Shown: piece by piece, positions 35,801 to 46,380 of the stretch
Position numbering within the stretch: the first letter of the stretch is position 1
How the letters are laid out: each line of letters begins with the position of its first letter
DNA from: Quercus robur
Lineage: Eukaryota > Streptophyta > Magnoliopsida > Fagales > Fagaceae
Direction: 5' to 3'
Assembly (NCBI RefSeq): GCF_932294415.1
Contig: NC_065542.1
Location: 40,203,942 to 40,267,941, forward strand
DNA: 64,000 nt
The notes under the pieces: model-generated
Database searches by the model: none
What the model was told of the DNA's origin: nothing
What the model saw: only the letters and a program-made list of their open reading frames with translations
Position numbers and translations under genes: made by a program

Positions 35801-36133
35801 AGACGATCGGATCTTCCGTGCTTCCCACGCCGCCGCGGGTATCGCAAAGTCTTCGGGTCCCGATAGCCCTAACCTCTTGCATATCACATCGAACTCGCCG
35901 TCGATTCCTTCGATTCGGAAGCTCGTGCGGTCCGATAAATCCAACGATCGCGTGTGGAGAGAAGAAGAAAACGAAGAAGACTCTTCCAGAGAGGAAGAGG
36001 ACGATGCGGCGTCGTACTCAATGTGCTTCACAGCATTGCGGCGCTCTAGCTTCGGTTTCCTCGAGTTCTTTCTCCGATCCATGCCTTTGCTTTGCTTGCT
36101 ACTATGACCAAAAAATCGAGGTAGGTGATGCAT
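26832..36133 (-). CDS. MEKK1: MEKK1-like mitogen-activated protein kinase kinase kinase, 8 exons (~590 aa)
   Basis: A serine/threonine MAPKKK expected to phosphorylate MAPKKs in stress and immune signalling. Exons, minus strand: 36133-35124, 32424-32340, 32177-32115, 31070-30913, 29250-29178, 29061-29002, 27550-27440, 27044-26832. All junctions are GT...AG and the frame is continuous, 590 codons. Residues 1-310 are the regulatory N-terminus with the MEKK1-type signatures LERRNAVKHIEYDA, IDGEFDVICKRLGL and PPVLKPPPGMRLP, plus Ser-rich, poly-Glu (about 13) and poly-Ala runs. Kinase domain: GRGSFGSV (324-331), ATP lysine in AVKEV (344), HRDIKCAN (catalytic Asp 440), DFG (458-460), GTAFWMAPE (475-483), then ADIWSLGC, ending HPFVKRPL with a short Ser-rich tail. 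All catalytic residues are present. The first in-frame ATG is 36133; a second at 36082 (MDRRK) gives 573 aa and aligns better with the Arabidopsis start. Arabidopsis MEKK1 is about 608 aa. Introns carry several transposon relics but leave splice sites intact. Confidence 0.93.
29370..29960 (-). pseudogene. LINE zf-RVT fragment in MAPKKK intron 4
   Basis: Minus-strand frames read KKLAFLVATTALGKIFNMAN, then FGFHWVMPMKLIDVLFCWKG and CLMWTSWRERNNKP, the zinc-binding tail of plant LINE ORF2, with several frame breaks. A T-rich run and ACAAGTAACCAAGAATG at about 29370 correspond to the LINE 3' end in antisense. The relic has the same orientation as the host gene. Confidence 0.75.
31858..31965 (+). 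mobile_element. SINE-like copy in MAPKKK intron 3
   Basis: Box A-like TAGCTCAAATGACACC, then CCTTATAAACGCAAGG, box B-like GGTCATGCATTGTAGACCC and the tail TGTGTGTAACTACCAATC. The order matches tRNA-derived plant SINEs (Au-like). An AT dinucleotide run follows. Confidence 0.65.
33455..33570 (-). mobile_element. SINE-like copy in MAPKKK intron 1
   Basis: In reverse complement: AATGAGCTAAAGCTCAAATG (box A-like), AGGTGAAGTCATGGATATAA (box B-like), then ATTGGGTGCATTTGTAACTT. Same layout as the copies at 15.7 and 31.9 kb, strongly diverged. Confidence 0.55.
33734..34317. mobile_element. Tourist-like MITE in MAPKKK intron 1, 584 bp
   Basis: Ends GGGTACATTTAGTATAC and GCATATCAAGTGTGCCC are imperfect inverted repeats, flanked by TTA at 33731-33733 and 34318-34320. 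AT-rich, no ORF. The same TTA target preference as the elements at 17.1, 23.5 and 63.4 kb supports a PIF/Harbinger origin. Confidence 0.75.
34399..34517. repeat. Perfect 18-bp inverted repeat in intron 1
   Basis: TGTGGTATTGTTTTATGT (34399-34416) is exactly complemented at 34500-34517, with an 83-bp loop. It directly precedes the hairpin at 34521-34642. Confidence 0.8.
34521..34642. repeat. MITE-like hairpin in MAPKKK intron 1
   Basis: Left arm GGGAGTAGAGTAGAGTA (about 34542-34558) and right arm CTCTACTCTACTCTACTTCC (about 34597-34616) pair, extended by GGAAGGGAAGTGG against CCCCTCCCTCC. About 35 bp of loop. Small foldback element or MITE relic. Confidence 0.65.
34750..34870 (+). mobile_element. 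SINE-like copy in MAPKKK intron 1
   Basis: Box A-like GTAGCTCAACTAATTGGCA, box B-like CAAAGTTCAAATATCCTC and the tail GTTGTAACAACTATCAA. Arrangement as in Au-type plant SINEs. Confidence 0.65.
34930..35060. repeat. Imperfect tandem duplication near the 5' end of MAPKKK intron 1
   Basis: Two copies of a ~63-bp unit (about 34933-34995 and 34996-35060) share TTGGAAGAGATTC, CAAACG-GTTTATAGGT and GCCATCTAAA/GTCATCTAAA. They lie about 65-190 bp from the exon 1 donor. Confidence 0.7.
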
Positions 36134-37126
36134 CGCGAGCCAAACCCATCGAAAGTTCACCACTAGGGTTTTTGGTGGAAAGTGCGAGAAACTTCTCTCT
36201 TGAGTATCCTCTTTCTCTCTCTCTCTCTTCCAAGAAAATTTTTAAACTGAATCAAAAAAGAAAAAGTAAGAAGTAATTTATGTACTAGTTGTGTAACTTT
36301 ACCGAGAAAATTTGGAGAGAAAAATGGTAGAAAAAGTTTATGGTATTGAGGAATGGAGGAGAGGAAAAAAGAAGAGGCTGACCAAAGAGACGCGAAATGG
36401 TTGAAGAATTAAGAGAGAGAGACTGGTAAACGCCGTCGAAAGAGAGAGGGAAAACGCGGTGCCACATGGACGCATTGTGTATGTCTAGGATCACTGAATT
36501 GGGATAAATAATTTTATTAAAGAAAAATACTAAACTGTATTTTTTCTTTTTCTTTTTTTTAAAAGAGTTTTAATCAAGAAAATAGCTATCTATTCTTTGT
36601 ATGTCAATCGATTTTTGGTGTAGATCAAAATTGAATAATAGTAAACTCTAATTAATTGCACTTGTTGAGTTACACACTACCAAATACAGTCCACTTGAAA
36701 ACAATACTTTACTGGTGTCAAATAATTCTAGTTAACTTAACTGATAAAATCTTTTATTTTTTAAACTTGACAATGATGTTTTGATATGATAATAAATAAT
36801 AGTCATCCTAAGCCTATTTTTAAAATAGTAATAAGTAAGTAGTGTATCCTTTATTCTTGACAAATTTTTACTAATTTTTATTTAAATTCATTATTAACAT
36901 TATTTTTTTATTTATCATTAATCATTTGTTGATATCAATATTTGTGTGATTTAGACTTTTTCACAGTAAAAATATCGTAAGTATACAAAAATGTGTAACT
37001 GTCACGGCTCTCTTTTATTTTTCTTTTGTTTGCGGGTTCGTTGGAGGTTCCTTTTATAAAAAGAAGAAGATTCGACTTTAAAATTCACGCCCAACGCCCA
37101 CGGAACGCAGGCTGTTCTTCAAAATA

Positions 37127-37157
<31 letters not shown>

Positions 37158-37834
37158 CAATTTTGTGGTTTGCTGATATTTTTGTAGGATAACATTTTCT
37201 TAAAAAAAGAAAAAAGAAAAATAAAAAATTGGCTGGTTGGTAGAACGAGGTCTGAAACTGTGGTCAAATGCAACCGCCAACATGATAAAAATTTAAAATA
37301 CAGTTCCCACGTGAAAATACAGCTCATTTTGGAGCATAGTGTTCTGCATTTTTTTTATTATTATCTTTCCCTCCATGTTGTCAAGACTATTCAAAAAGTT
37401 AATTATGAGTTTTTAAAATATCAAAAATACTTCAAATTTACTTAGATTTTTTATTGAGAAACAAACACACACACGCGAGGGAAAGGGAAAAGGAAAAGGA
37501 AAAGGAGTTCTAACACAAAAGCACATCACAACTCCACTCAAAAGTCATAATAACTTTTCAAATTTAATTAGATAATTCTTATTCTTAAAAAATAAAAAAT
37601 GGGGTTAAAATTGTAATTCAACAAAATTCAAAAAAAAAAAAAAAACTACAAGAGAAACTTTTTTTCCTAAAAATTAGCAAATTATCTATTTTTTTTTCTC
37701 AAAAACTAGCACACACTAAACTTAGTAAATAAATTTAAATTAAAAAATTACGTTAAACTCAAAATAAATAAAAAAGTCTCATCGCACGTGTGAAACGTGT
37801 GTAATGAGGCTAATTATCTGTACTATTATTTAAA
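36134..37834. other. 5' flank of the MAPKKK gene and intergenic DNA
   Basis: The first ~100 bases include a CT microsatellite (36207-36230), GA-rich on the gene strand, typical of a 5' UTR. No unambiguous TATA box. Farther out are T-tracts at about 37130-37157 and A-runs near 37630; no gene seen. Confidence 0.5.
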
Positions 37835-38435
37835 GGGCTTCCCCTGTTTGGATTCCTCAATTTTTTGTTCAAAAATAGCCTTACACTCCTATGTTTAAAT
37901 AGAGGCAAGACTAAAGGACAATCTAGTAAAAATATAACTTTAACTTCCACTAAAACGTTGCCTAAAAAATAGAACCACTCTCCTGTTGATTTTAAAAATT
38001 GTTTTATCCTTTTATCAATTAGATTAAAAAAAAAAAAAAAACACAGAGCCTTTTCTTCAGTGAGAAACCCATCACTACATTTCTTTTCTGTTTTCATTTT
38101 GTAGTTTGAATATTGAAAATGGGTTTTACTGTTTGAGTGTTGTTGCTTAAAAGATGAAAATTTAGGAACCTAGAAGAGATCCCATGGGTCAAGCTGGAGC
38201 CGACTTTGTGGTTGAGTCCACTACTGTTTTTACCAAAAGGAAATGGTCGCTGCCCATTTGAAGGTTTGCCTTTTCTTTTTTATTTAGTTGTAAGAAACTA
38301 TGTTATACATCAAAAAATGTGTTTGTGTTTTAATATCATATGGGGTTGTAAAAATTTGGGCTTTTCTTAGTTTTTTAATAAAATTCAATTGGGTTTGTTT
38401 TTTAATTCTTTTTGTAATTTTGTGATATTAATTAG

Positions 38436-40366
38436 TGTTGAGGGCCATTTGTGGAAGCCCAGCCGACAGAAAAGCCCAATGATGAGGGCCACAAAGAATT
38501 GACAAGATAAATAGCAAAAAAGCCCATTAGGCCCAAGCGGTAGGAATAATGGGTCACTGACCCGACAAATATATAAATGGGTCTTGAAAAGGCAAGCGGG
38601 CTCAAAGAAGTCAGGAAAGAAAGAAATAGCATCCCATGGGCAGAATATGAGTTAGAAAAGTGAGAAAGAGCCGCCGCAGGCTCAAGGCAGCGCAAACTAA
38701 GAGAGTAAGGGGTTTAGGGCAGGCCCATGAATCCCAAAAATAAGGGTAAGGTTATTGGGCCGGGGAAGCCCAATGAAGTTAGTAAAAAGCCCATGGGAGT
38801 GTGGAATTAGCAAACGGGCCAAGGAAGCCCAAAGAAAGCAATCAGGCCGTGGATGCCCAAAGGGACATAGGAGCCCATGAGTAGAAAGCAAAACAGTGCC
38901 CATAATAGGCCACTGAGAAAAGAGATAAACGACTGGCCCAAAAGGAGGTCCAGCAGGATTAAGTTATTACGGCAGGAATAACAATTCAACGTGGCAGGCA
39001 GTAGAGAAAATCAAAAGTGGGCCAAGGAAATGTGAAACCCATTATCATACGAGGCCCAGCTCCTGAATGGAGCGAAAAACCAAAGGAAAACCCATATGAA
39101 AGGCCAGGAAACACAGACGGAGAGTCTCCAGGTCGCGGCAGACGCATGAGCAGCAGGCGGACTCTTGGACAAATTTGAAAGGGAAGCACGCGCAAGGCCC
39201 AGGCACCACCAGCCTGTACCCAGCCAATATAGGACATGGTGGGGCCATGGGCCAAAGGTAAGAGGTAAAGGGGGTGTGGTTTGGTGGTGGGGAGAGGGAA
39301 AAGATCTATTCACGGTTCCTGCCCAGACCTCTTTTGGGAGGTACGTCCTGCTAAGATGATAGACCACCCAAAAAAGGCAATTTGAGGGGGAACCGTTGGG
39401 TGCATGCTCTGAGAGTGGAGAGAGAAAGCATTAATACCGTGGCAGGAGTACAGAGGAACAAAACAAACCCGCCTTTGTCTGGCGAGGGTGGATGTCGCAC
39501 AGTCCTGGTGGTCGGCAAGTACATCCAAACCAGACAAAGGCGGTTAAGGGGCAAGACGGTAAAACACTAGCCATGGCAGGCGCTATAAAAAGGCCCTTGC
39601 CGTGCCCTGTAACGGGGGGATTGAAAACATAGCATATTTTCGAGAGTAAAAGGAAAAAACAGAGTAAGAAGAAAAGGAAAAGATAAGAAAGAAAATAGAA
39701 AAGAAAAGAAAAGAAAACTAAGAAAAACGAGAGTTGGTTCAATAGGACATGCACCCATAGATCGTTTTCTCTCTCTCCCCCTTCAAATCTCACCTTCTTC
39801 CAAAAAGCAAACAAGGACCCTCTTTCTTTTGGGCAACAATCATTCAGGTCCAACTCCCTCAAAGCCAGTAATCTCCACGGCAGGATCCTTTTCCTGGGGA
39901 GGTTATTTGCATTGAGAAGAGGCGTTCTTTCCTCTTTGGTTTTGCTGCGGCAGATTAAGTTTAAAACTTAATTTATGCCCATTTAAATTAGCCAGTATTA
40001 TTTCCTTCATTTTTCTCTGTGATTGATATCATTGTGACTGTAATTATGCTTTATTAGCAGGGAATACATAGCTGTTTATTTAAATAAGTCAAAGTACTCT
40101 ATTTTAGTTATTATTATATCTGTCTGTTGTAACTCGTCTGCAATAGTCCTGCTTGCCGTAAACTTGCTCCTGGCAGACATGGCATAAGTTTGTGCACAAA
40201 TCGGCCCAAGTTAAGTTACAATTGGACCGGCTCCAGCTCCCTTACTCAGAAACATTAAGGCCCATCACCGCAGGAGGCAGCTCAGCCCATCACCGCAGGA
40301 GGCAGCTCAGCCCATCACCGCAGGAGGCAGCCCAACATATCATATCATACAAAAAAGGCCCCTACA
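38436..40366 (+). mobile_element. Probable solo LTR (~1.9 kb)
   Basis: Starts TGTTGAGGGCC and ends GGCCCCTACA, the TG...CA pattern of LTRs with the CCCTACA end seen in Ty3/gypsy LTRs of this window. A TATA box (CTATAAAAAGGCCC, about 39583-39596) sits about 1.15 kb in, followed by a plausible transcript start. Flanking pentamers ATTAG and ATTGA differ at two positions, so a target duplication is not proven. No internal coding domain. Many open frames here are artefacts of its higher GC. Confidence 0.6.
40260..40340. repeat. 25-bp unit tandemly repeated three times
   Basis: CCCATCACCGCAGGAGGCAG followed by CTCAG occurs three times without interruption near the 3' end of the LTR-like block; the third copy ends CCCAAC instead. 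Confidence 0.92.
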
Positions 40367-41050
40367 ATTGACAGCACAAGAAAAATAGTACACCTTCCTT
40401 TTTCTTTTTCTTCTCTTTTCCTTAAAAATTGAATTCTTCATAGTCATCCTTTGTCTCCAACAATGAAGATTCTGTTTTTAGGGGCTTCTCTTGTTTGGAT
40501 TCCTCAATTTTTTGTTCAAAAATAGCCTTACACTCCTACGTTTAAGTAAAGACAAAACTGAATGACAATCTAGTAAAAATAAAACTTTAACTTCCACTAA
40601 AATGTTGCCTAAAAAATAGGACCACTCTCCTGTTAATTTTTAAAATTGCTATATCCACTTATCAATTAGATTATTAAAAGAAAAATTAAAAAATTAAAAA
40701 AAAAAAAAAAAAGCACAGAGCCTTTTCTTCGATGAGAAACCCATCACTGCATTTCTTTTCTGTTTTCATTTTTTAGTTTGAAGATTGAAAATGGGTTTTA
40801 CCGTTTGAGTGTTGTTGCTTAAAAGATGAAAATTTTTCAAGAACCTAGAAGAGATCCCATGGGTCAAGCTGGAGCTAACTTTGTGGTTGAGTCCACTACT
40901 GTTTTAACCAAAAGGAAAAGGTTGCTACCCATTTGAAGGCTTGCCTTTTCTTTTTTACTCAGTTGTAAGAAATTGTGTTATACATCAAAAAATGTGTTTG
41001 TGTTTTAATATCATATGGGGTTGTAAAAATCTGGGCTTTTCTTAGTTTCT

Positions 41051-42252
41051 TAGTTGTAAATATCATATGGCCCAATTTTTATATCATTATATTCGTTGGA
41101 TTTGGTATTTTACATTTTTTGTTTGAATGGGTGGGAATTCGTGGAACAAACTGTTTCGTCAACATGGTTTTTAGTTGGGTGATTTTTTTTTCTAGCACTG
41201 ATTGAAGACATATTGTAGTTTGGTTAATATTTTGTAATTCATTTTCATTATTCCTATTTTTTTTCATGACTTTTGTTTACTCTAACTATAATCTATCGAA
41301 TAATAGATTTGGGTTTAAACATTTGGAAGTTTTGCTACGAGTGAAATAATTTTTTGGTATAAATATCATCACACCCCTTGATATTTTATGATTTGAAAAT
41401 GTCTTCGAATTATGATGAATGAACACTATTAATTTTTATACAAAAAATAGAAAAGACAAACGCGTGCTCAAAAGCTAATTATTATTATTAATTTGATTGA
41501 GTAGTGTTCTATTTCAAATTTTGAATCCTACTTCTAATAATTTTTCAAAGTTTAATAATAATGGTGGACAATAATTTCACGTGCACTTTTTTTTTTATAC
41601 CCATTTCACGTGCACTTCAAAAACTCTCACACCATATAGAGTACTTTAATAGGAAAATGTTTGAAGTTATAGGTAGTGGAGTAAATAAACTCAATTGTTT
41701 ATAAATAGTTTATAATTCAGGTGATGCTACATATTCAATAACTTTTACAATTTTTTTCGCAACAGATAGATTGGCAACGGCAAGTATATATTGGTTCACA
41801 CTCATGAATGACCACATTTTTACCTATTAATAATAACTTGTTAATTCAACATTTTGTGAATTTTTTTTTTTACTCTAAACTTATGGTAATAATTTTGGTT
41901 TGGTTTGATAAAAAAAATTGTTTATATTCATTTATTTAACAAATAAGTGTTTCTCAAAAAATAAAAATAATAAAAACAAATAAGTTAAGCTCAATCCTAA
42001 TTTAAGCTTGACTATCAAAGAACACAAGTGTTTTTGCTAACTATTAAACAAATTAAGTTCTAACATAATAATGTGCTCATAAGTACAAAGCTCAATTATT
42101 GTATATGTTTATACGTACAAATATTTAAAATATAATTATTTAACAATACGAGATTGGGAATCTGATTTTTATAAGTTTATAAAAAGCATTCTATCTTATT
42201 AATTCAATTAATAAAACTTCAATTATAATTTAGTTATTAATTACTGTATTAG
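41051..42252. other. AT-rich intergenic stretch, no gene seen
   Basis: Unremarkable AT-rich sequence with a CCATTTCACGTGCACTT direct repeat near 41575-41620. Open frames have no recognisable content. Confidence 0.5.
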
Positions 42253-42257
42253 CATAG

Positions 42258-43041
42258 TGAGGGGAGTGGAACAATCACCACTCAAGCTTTAGGCCCAAGA
42301 AGTAATTGGGCCATAGGGAAAGAATTGGGCCAAGCCTATGTATTGAAGGGAATGCTCAATGGGCAATAAACCATGAAAGGAAGAAAGTTGGGTCATCCCA
42401 AGTACCACAGAAAAGATGAGTGACATAGGAAATCAGTTTCCGTGGAAATGGTAAGGAGCCAACTTACCCGAGGTATGGTGTATCATAATCCATGTGTGAT
42501 TTTTAGGAGATTCCTAGAACCACAGGAAACTTCCGGAACATACAAAAAGGTTGAAGATCTTTGCCTCCGCATTAATGATGGGGTTCTTACCTAACCTCCG
42601 CTACATAAAATACAAGTAAGACAGCTTGAACAATACAAACGACCCCCAAAAGTCAAAGTTCCAAAATAAGGGTGGGGAGGAATTCGATAAAGTTAAAGAA
42701 AATATCCCTGAGGCTTTGTCAGGCAATAGGACAACTGTGGTGATAAGAGTAAGGATTGAAGCTATAAAAGGAAGAGGAGAGGCAAAAGGTGGGGATCTAA
42801 AAAACAGAGAGGAAAAAAGGAGCATAAAGAAGAAAAATCATCCAAAGAAAGAGGGAGTAAAGATAACATCGTGGGAACGTGAGAGTTATCTATTGTAATA
42901 TTTGAGTTGAGAAAAATCAATTGCTTGAGTTTCCCATTATGGAGTGTTTTCCCTTGTTATTTTCTTATATGTATGTTGTTTGAATAGTTTGAGTGAGAAT
43001 TCTTGAAGAACCCCACGGGGACCAGTTTTTACGTCCCCACA
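42258..43041 (+). repeat. 5' LTR of the Tat element
   Basis: 784 bp, starts TGAGGGGAGTGG, ends ACGTCCCCACA. TATA box TATAAAA at 42763-42769. Compared with the 3' LTR it shows numerous substitutions and small indels (for example a GGGCCATAGGGAAAGAATTG segment present only here), so insertion was not recent. Confidence 0.93.
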
Positions 43042-43043
43042 AT

Positions 43044-43061
43044 TGGCGCCGTCTGTGAGAA
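43044..43061 (+). promoter_or_regulatory. Primer binding site of the Tat element
   Basis: TGGCGCCGTCTGTGAGAA two bases after the LTR end, the usual tRNA-primed site of plant Ty3/gypsy elements. Confidence 0.88.
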
Positions 43062-43087
43062 ATACTCTACTAAGCAGAAGACTTAAG

Positions 43088-44400
43088 AATTGATTTGTTT
43101 TAGACTATGGCAAACCAATCACAGAGTGGTCCCGCTCATTTGGAGTGACCTAGCTTTTTATAAAAATCTATTCATGTGGATTGACGTGTGAGATTTGAAG
43201 TTCATAAAGAGAATCAACGGCAACCTAGCCCACCTCCGTAAGGAGAAGGGATTGCTACCATATAGAAGGCCCGTCCTACTATGATAGGGATGGGGAGGTG
43301 GAAAGGTTGAGAGAGCAGGTGGCATTGCTGCAGAGGAACGCCGAGAAGGATAAGGAGTTGCTTCGCCGTAAAGACAGAGCTTCATCATCAGAGAGGACTA
43401 AGCCCAACACCCAATCACTTTTGAGCAGATGAATGTGTATTAGACAATAGGAATATGAAACGTGACAGGAGATCACCTCCTCCCCATGGGGAGCGAGAGT
43501 AGTCTTCGCATAGGGAAAAGACAGTCTTTCCACCTCATAACAAGAATAGAAAGGAAGAGCAAGACAGGGAGCAGTATAAAGGACCAATTCCTCAGTGCTC
43601 GTTAGCCCTTCAATCTTGAGTCCCCCCGGTGCCAAAGGTTTCCAGTGATGATGCCATGGGTAAGGCACTACATCAAATATCTCAATCCCCCTTCTTCGAA
43701 GAGATTGAGAAAATTGACTTACTACGAAGATTCACAAAGCCAACTTTCACTATTTATGATGGCAAAATGGATCCCATGGAACATGTCAATCATTATAACC
43801 AAAGCATAGCCATATATTCTAAAAATGAGGCTCTGATGTGTAAAATTTTTCCTTCGAGCATGGGGCCAATAGCTATAAGATGATTCGATGGGCTGGAATT
43901 CGAGGATATGATGAGCTAATCAGAGCGTTCGGAGCGAGATTTATGACATGCAGTAGGACCCCAAAGCCTTTCGCCTCACTCCTCTTATCGGCTTTGAAGG
44001 AAGGCGAAACCCTCAAAGCTTATTCAGATCATTACTAGGAATTATACAACGAGATCAGGGGAGATAACATGGGAATTGTTGCAAGTACCTTCAAGGTAGG
44101 GCTCCCCATCGATTCCAACTTGAGGGCTTTGTTGGCTTTGAAGCCAATCACAGATATGAATAAATTAATAGAGCAAGTGGAGGCGTATAAGAGGTTAGAG
44201 GACAACCAGTTGCAATATAAAGCTAAAGTAAAACACCCATAGTAGAGAAGGTTAAGGCAAATCAAGCTCCCCAACCTCAAAGGGAATTTTTCTCTCAGGC
44301 TCAGAAGATGAGGCCCAAAATGGTTAGTTCATTATACAAAGAGCCTGTATACCGGATTGTGGAAAAAAATAAAGAATGAGCCATACTTCCACTAGTCGAA
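43088..44400 (+). pseudogene. gag of the Tat element, broken
   Basis: Starts at an ATG (MANQSQSGPAHLE then stop). Recognisable gag pieces follow: SSDDAMGKALHQISQSPF, DGKMDPMEHVNHYNQ and NEALMCKIFPSSMGPIAIR (to 43883), then the continuation through about 44230 (ALLALKPITDMNKLIEQVE) in shifted frames. At least four stops or shifts. The wording parallels gag of the left element at 2335-2880. Confidence 0.82.
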
Positions 44401-44419
44401 CAAGATAAGTGGGGAAGTA

Positions 44420-44920
44420 ATGAGAAGAAACCAGAGCCTTTATTGCTCATATCATTGGGATCGGGGGCATACAACTGAGGATTGCCAAACCCTAAAGGAC
44501 CACTTGCACAGCTTGAAAAAGGCAGGTTATTTTGGAGAACTCTTAGTATGGGAAGATTCTAGTTCACAAGACCTGAAAGGGGCAACCATTTCAAGAACTT
44601 CGATGTGTTTGCATGTAATCCATATGAAGCACCCGGGGCTAGATCCAAATTTTATTTGTCATCGGCTAAATTCTGACCCCCTGTGTCCATCGAAGAAGCA
44701 GAAATCTCGCGGGTCCTCGGATGTACACGCTGGGGCAGTAAAGGAAGAGGTAGATAGACTCAAAGAAGTTGGGGTAATTAAGGAGGTCTTTTATCTCAAG
44801 TGGCTAGCTAACACGATAATGGTGAAGAAGAAGAATGGAAAGTGGCGAGTATGTGTGGACTTCACGAATTTGAACAAAGCATGTCTGAAAGATCATTTTC
44901 CCATGCCCAAGATTGATTAG
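44420..44920 (+). pseudogene. gag zinc knuckle joined directly to RT N-terminus; protease missing
   Basis: One open frame of 166 codons begins with a CCHC-type knuckle (CSYHWDRGHTTEDC; second Cys position is His) and within about 60 residues is already in the pre-RT region (GLDPNFICHRLNSDP) and RT (NGKWRVCVDFTNLN). In the left element about 300-400 codons including the protease separate these points. The join is in frame, so an internal deletion removed the protease. The frame ends at TAG 44918-44920. Confidence 0.85.
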
Positions 44921-45960
44921 CTTGTTAATGCAACTTTTGAGCACCCTAGGATGAGTTTCTTAATGCATTTCAGGGGTACCATCAAATAGCTTAGCCCCCG
45001 AAGACCAGGAGAAAACCTCTTTCATTACCCCTACTAGTAATTTTCATTACAAGGTCATGCCATTTGATTTAAAGAATGTGGGGTCTACTTATCAAAGAAT
45101 GGTTACCAAGATGTTCAAGCAACAATTGGGAAGGAATATGGAGGCTTATATAGATGGCAAGGTGGTAAAGAGTAAAGTCATGGAGGATCACCTTAAAGAT
45201 CTCACAGAAACCTTCGAGACATTATGGAAGCACTGTCTAAAATTGAATGCTTCTAAGTGTGCCTTTGAGGTCAGCTCGGGAAAGTTTTTGGGTTATCTGG
45301 TGACTCACCGAGGTATAAAAGTTAATCCAGATCAAATTGTTGCTTTGCAAAGTTTGAAGTCTCCTAGGAACCCTAAAGAGGTCCAGCAACTTACTGGGAT
45401 GACTGTAGCTCTTAATCGATTCATTTTGCGGTCTACAGATAGATGTCGACCTTTCTTCCAACTGCTAAAGAAGTGGAAAGGATTTCAGTGGATGAATGAA
45501 TGCCAGCAAGCATTTGACGAACTAAAGTTGTATTTATCTCGGGCTCCCGTCTTGTCAAGGCGGGTACCTGGAGAAACGTTGTATATATATTTAGCTGTGA
45601 CTGATCATGCAGTGAGTGCTGTCCTGTTAAAGTTAGATCAAGGAGTTCAGAAGCCGATCTTTTATGTTAGCAAGACTCTTGTAAAAGCAGAAACACGTTA
45701 TCTCCTTTTGGAAAAACTGCGCTTGCAATAATTCATGCCGTACTAAGATTGTCGCACTATTTTAAAGCCCATATAGTAGTTGTGCTAACCAAGCATCCCT
45801 TACAGGCGTTGCTCAGAAGGTCAAATTTCATAGGAAGGATAGCCAAGTGAGGGGCCTCCTTGGGAGCATTTGATATTCAGTATAGGCCTCATACTTCCAT
45901 CAAAGGGCAGGTTTTAGCAGATTTTGTTACTAAATTCACTCTCGGGCAAACTGAAGTTTT
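44921..45960 (+). pseudogene. Reverse transcriptase and first RNase H of the Tat element
   Basis: A frame disturbance spans about 44920-45050 (the LDAFQGYHQ region is damaged). From 45057 an open frame of 224 codons carries MPFDLKNVGSTYQRM, the catalytic box as AYIDGKVVKS (second Asp of YIDD replaced by Gly), FLGYLVTHRGIKVNPDQI, and the RNase H entry PILSRR/YIYLAVTDHAVSAVL and KPIFYVSKTL. It ends at 45731 and resumes in another frame (LRLSHYFKAHIVVVLTKHPL). The lost Asp alone would abolish polymerase activity. Confidence 0.9.
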
Positions 45961-46380
45961 GTTAATAGAGGGAAGCAGGGCAATGGAACCTTGGAAACAA
46001 ATATGGCAAGTTTATGTGGATGGAGCATCAAACTACTGAGGGGTAGGGGTTGGAATTATACTCATTTCTCTGGAAGGAGTCAGAATGGAAAAGTCATTCA
46101 GGCTGGGTTTTCCTACCTCAAATAATGAAGCAAAGTATGAAGCTCTCCTAGCGGGGCTCAGAATGTCTAGATAAGACAGAATAAAATTGCATTGTGATTC
46201 ATGGCTAATTGTTAGTCAGATTACAAGCGAGTTCAAAGCAAAGGACTAGAGAATGATAAGCTACTTAAAGGAGGTTGGGATACTTAAGTATCAATTCAAG
46301 AAGGTAGAGATCTCGCATATCTCAAGGGGCGATAATAGTCATGCCGACTCTCTGGCTACCCTAGCTTCTTCAGTGGAATA
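45961..46380 (+). pseudogene. Second (archaeal-type) RNase H domain of the Tat element
   Basis: Reads WQVYVDGASNY-stop-GVGVGIILISLEG, then NNEAKYEALLAGLRMSR, LHCDSWLIVSQI and RGDNSHADSLATLAS: the D-G-(A/S), E-A-x-Y-E-A-L, D-S and H-A-D-x-L-A motifs of the additional RNase H carried by Tat-lineage elements. Three internal stops are visible (for example TGA at 46037-46039). Confidence 0.85.

Larger units (their letters stand above)
37835..41050. repeat. Direct repeat pair (~0.55 kb each) flanking an LTR-like block
   Basis: Copy 1 (about 37835-38376) and copy 2 (about 40482-41050) run in the same orientation, sharing GTTTGGATTCCTCAATTTTT, CATGGGTCAAGCTGGAGC and ATATCATATGGGGTTGTAAA in order, with scattered substitutions and different A-run lengths. 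They lack TG...CA ends, so they are not obviously LTRs. Between them sits the 38436-40366 block. Confidence 0.85.

Noticed and set aside
35733-36276. Plus-strand open frames over MAPKKK exon 1
   Set aside because: Shadows of a conserved coding exon on the other strand; no independent domain.
38432-39862. Many overlapping open frames on both strands
   Set aside because: They fall in a GC-richer LTR-like block; none has a retroelement or host domain.
42626-42898. 90-codon Lys/Arg-rich plus-strand frame
   Set aside because: Located within the 5' LTR across the TATA box; the equivalent position in the 3' LTR does not conserve it.
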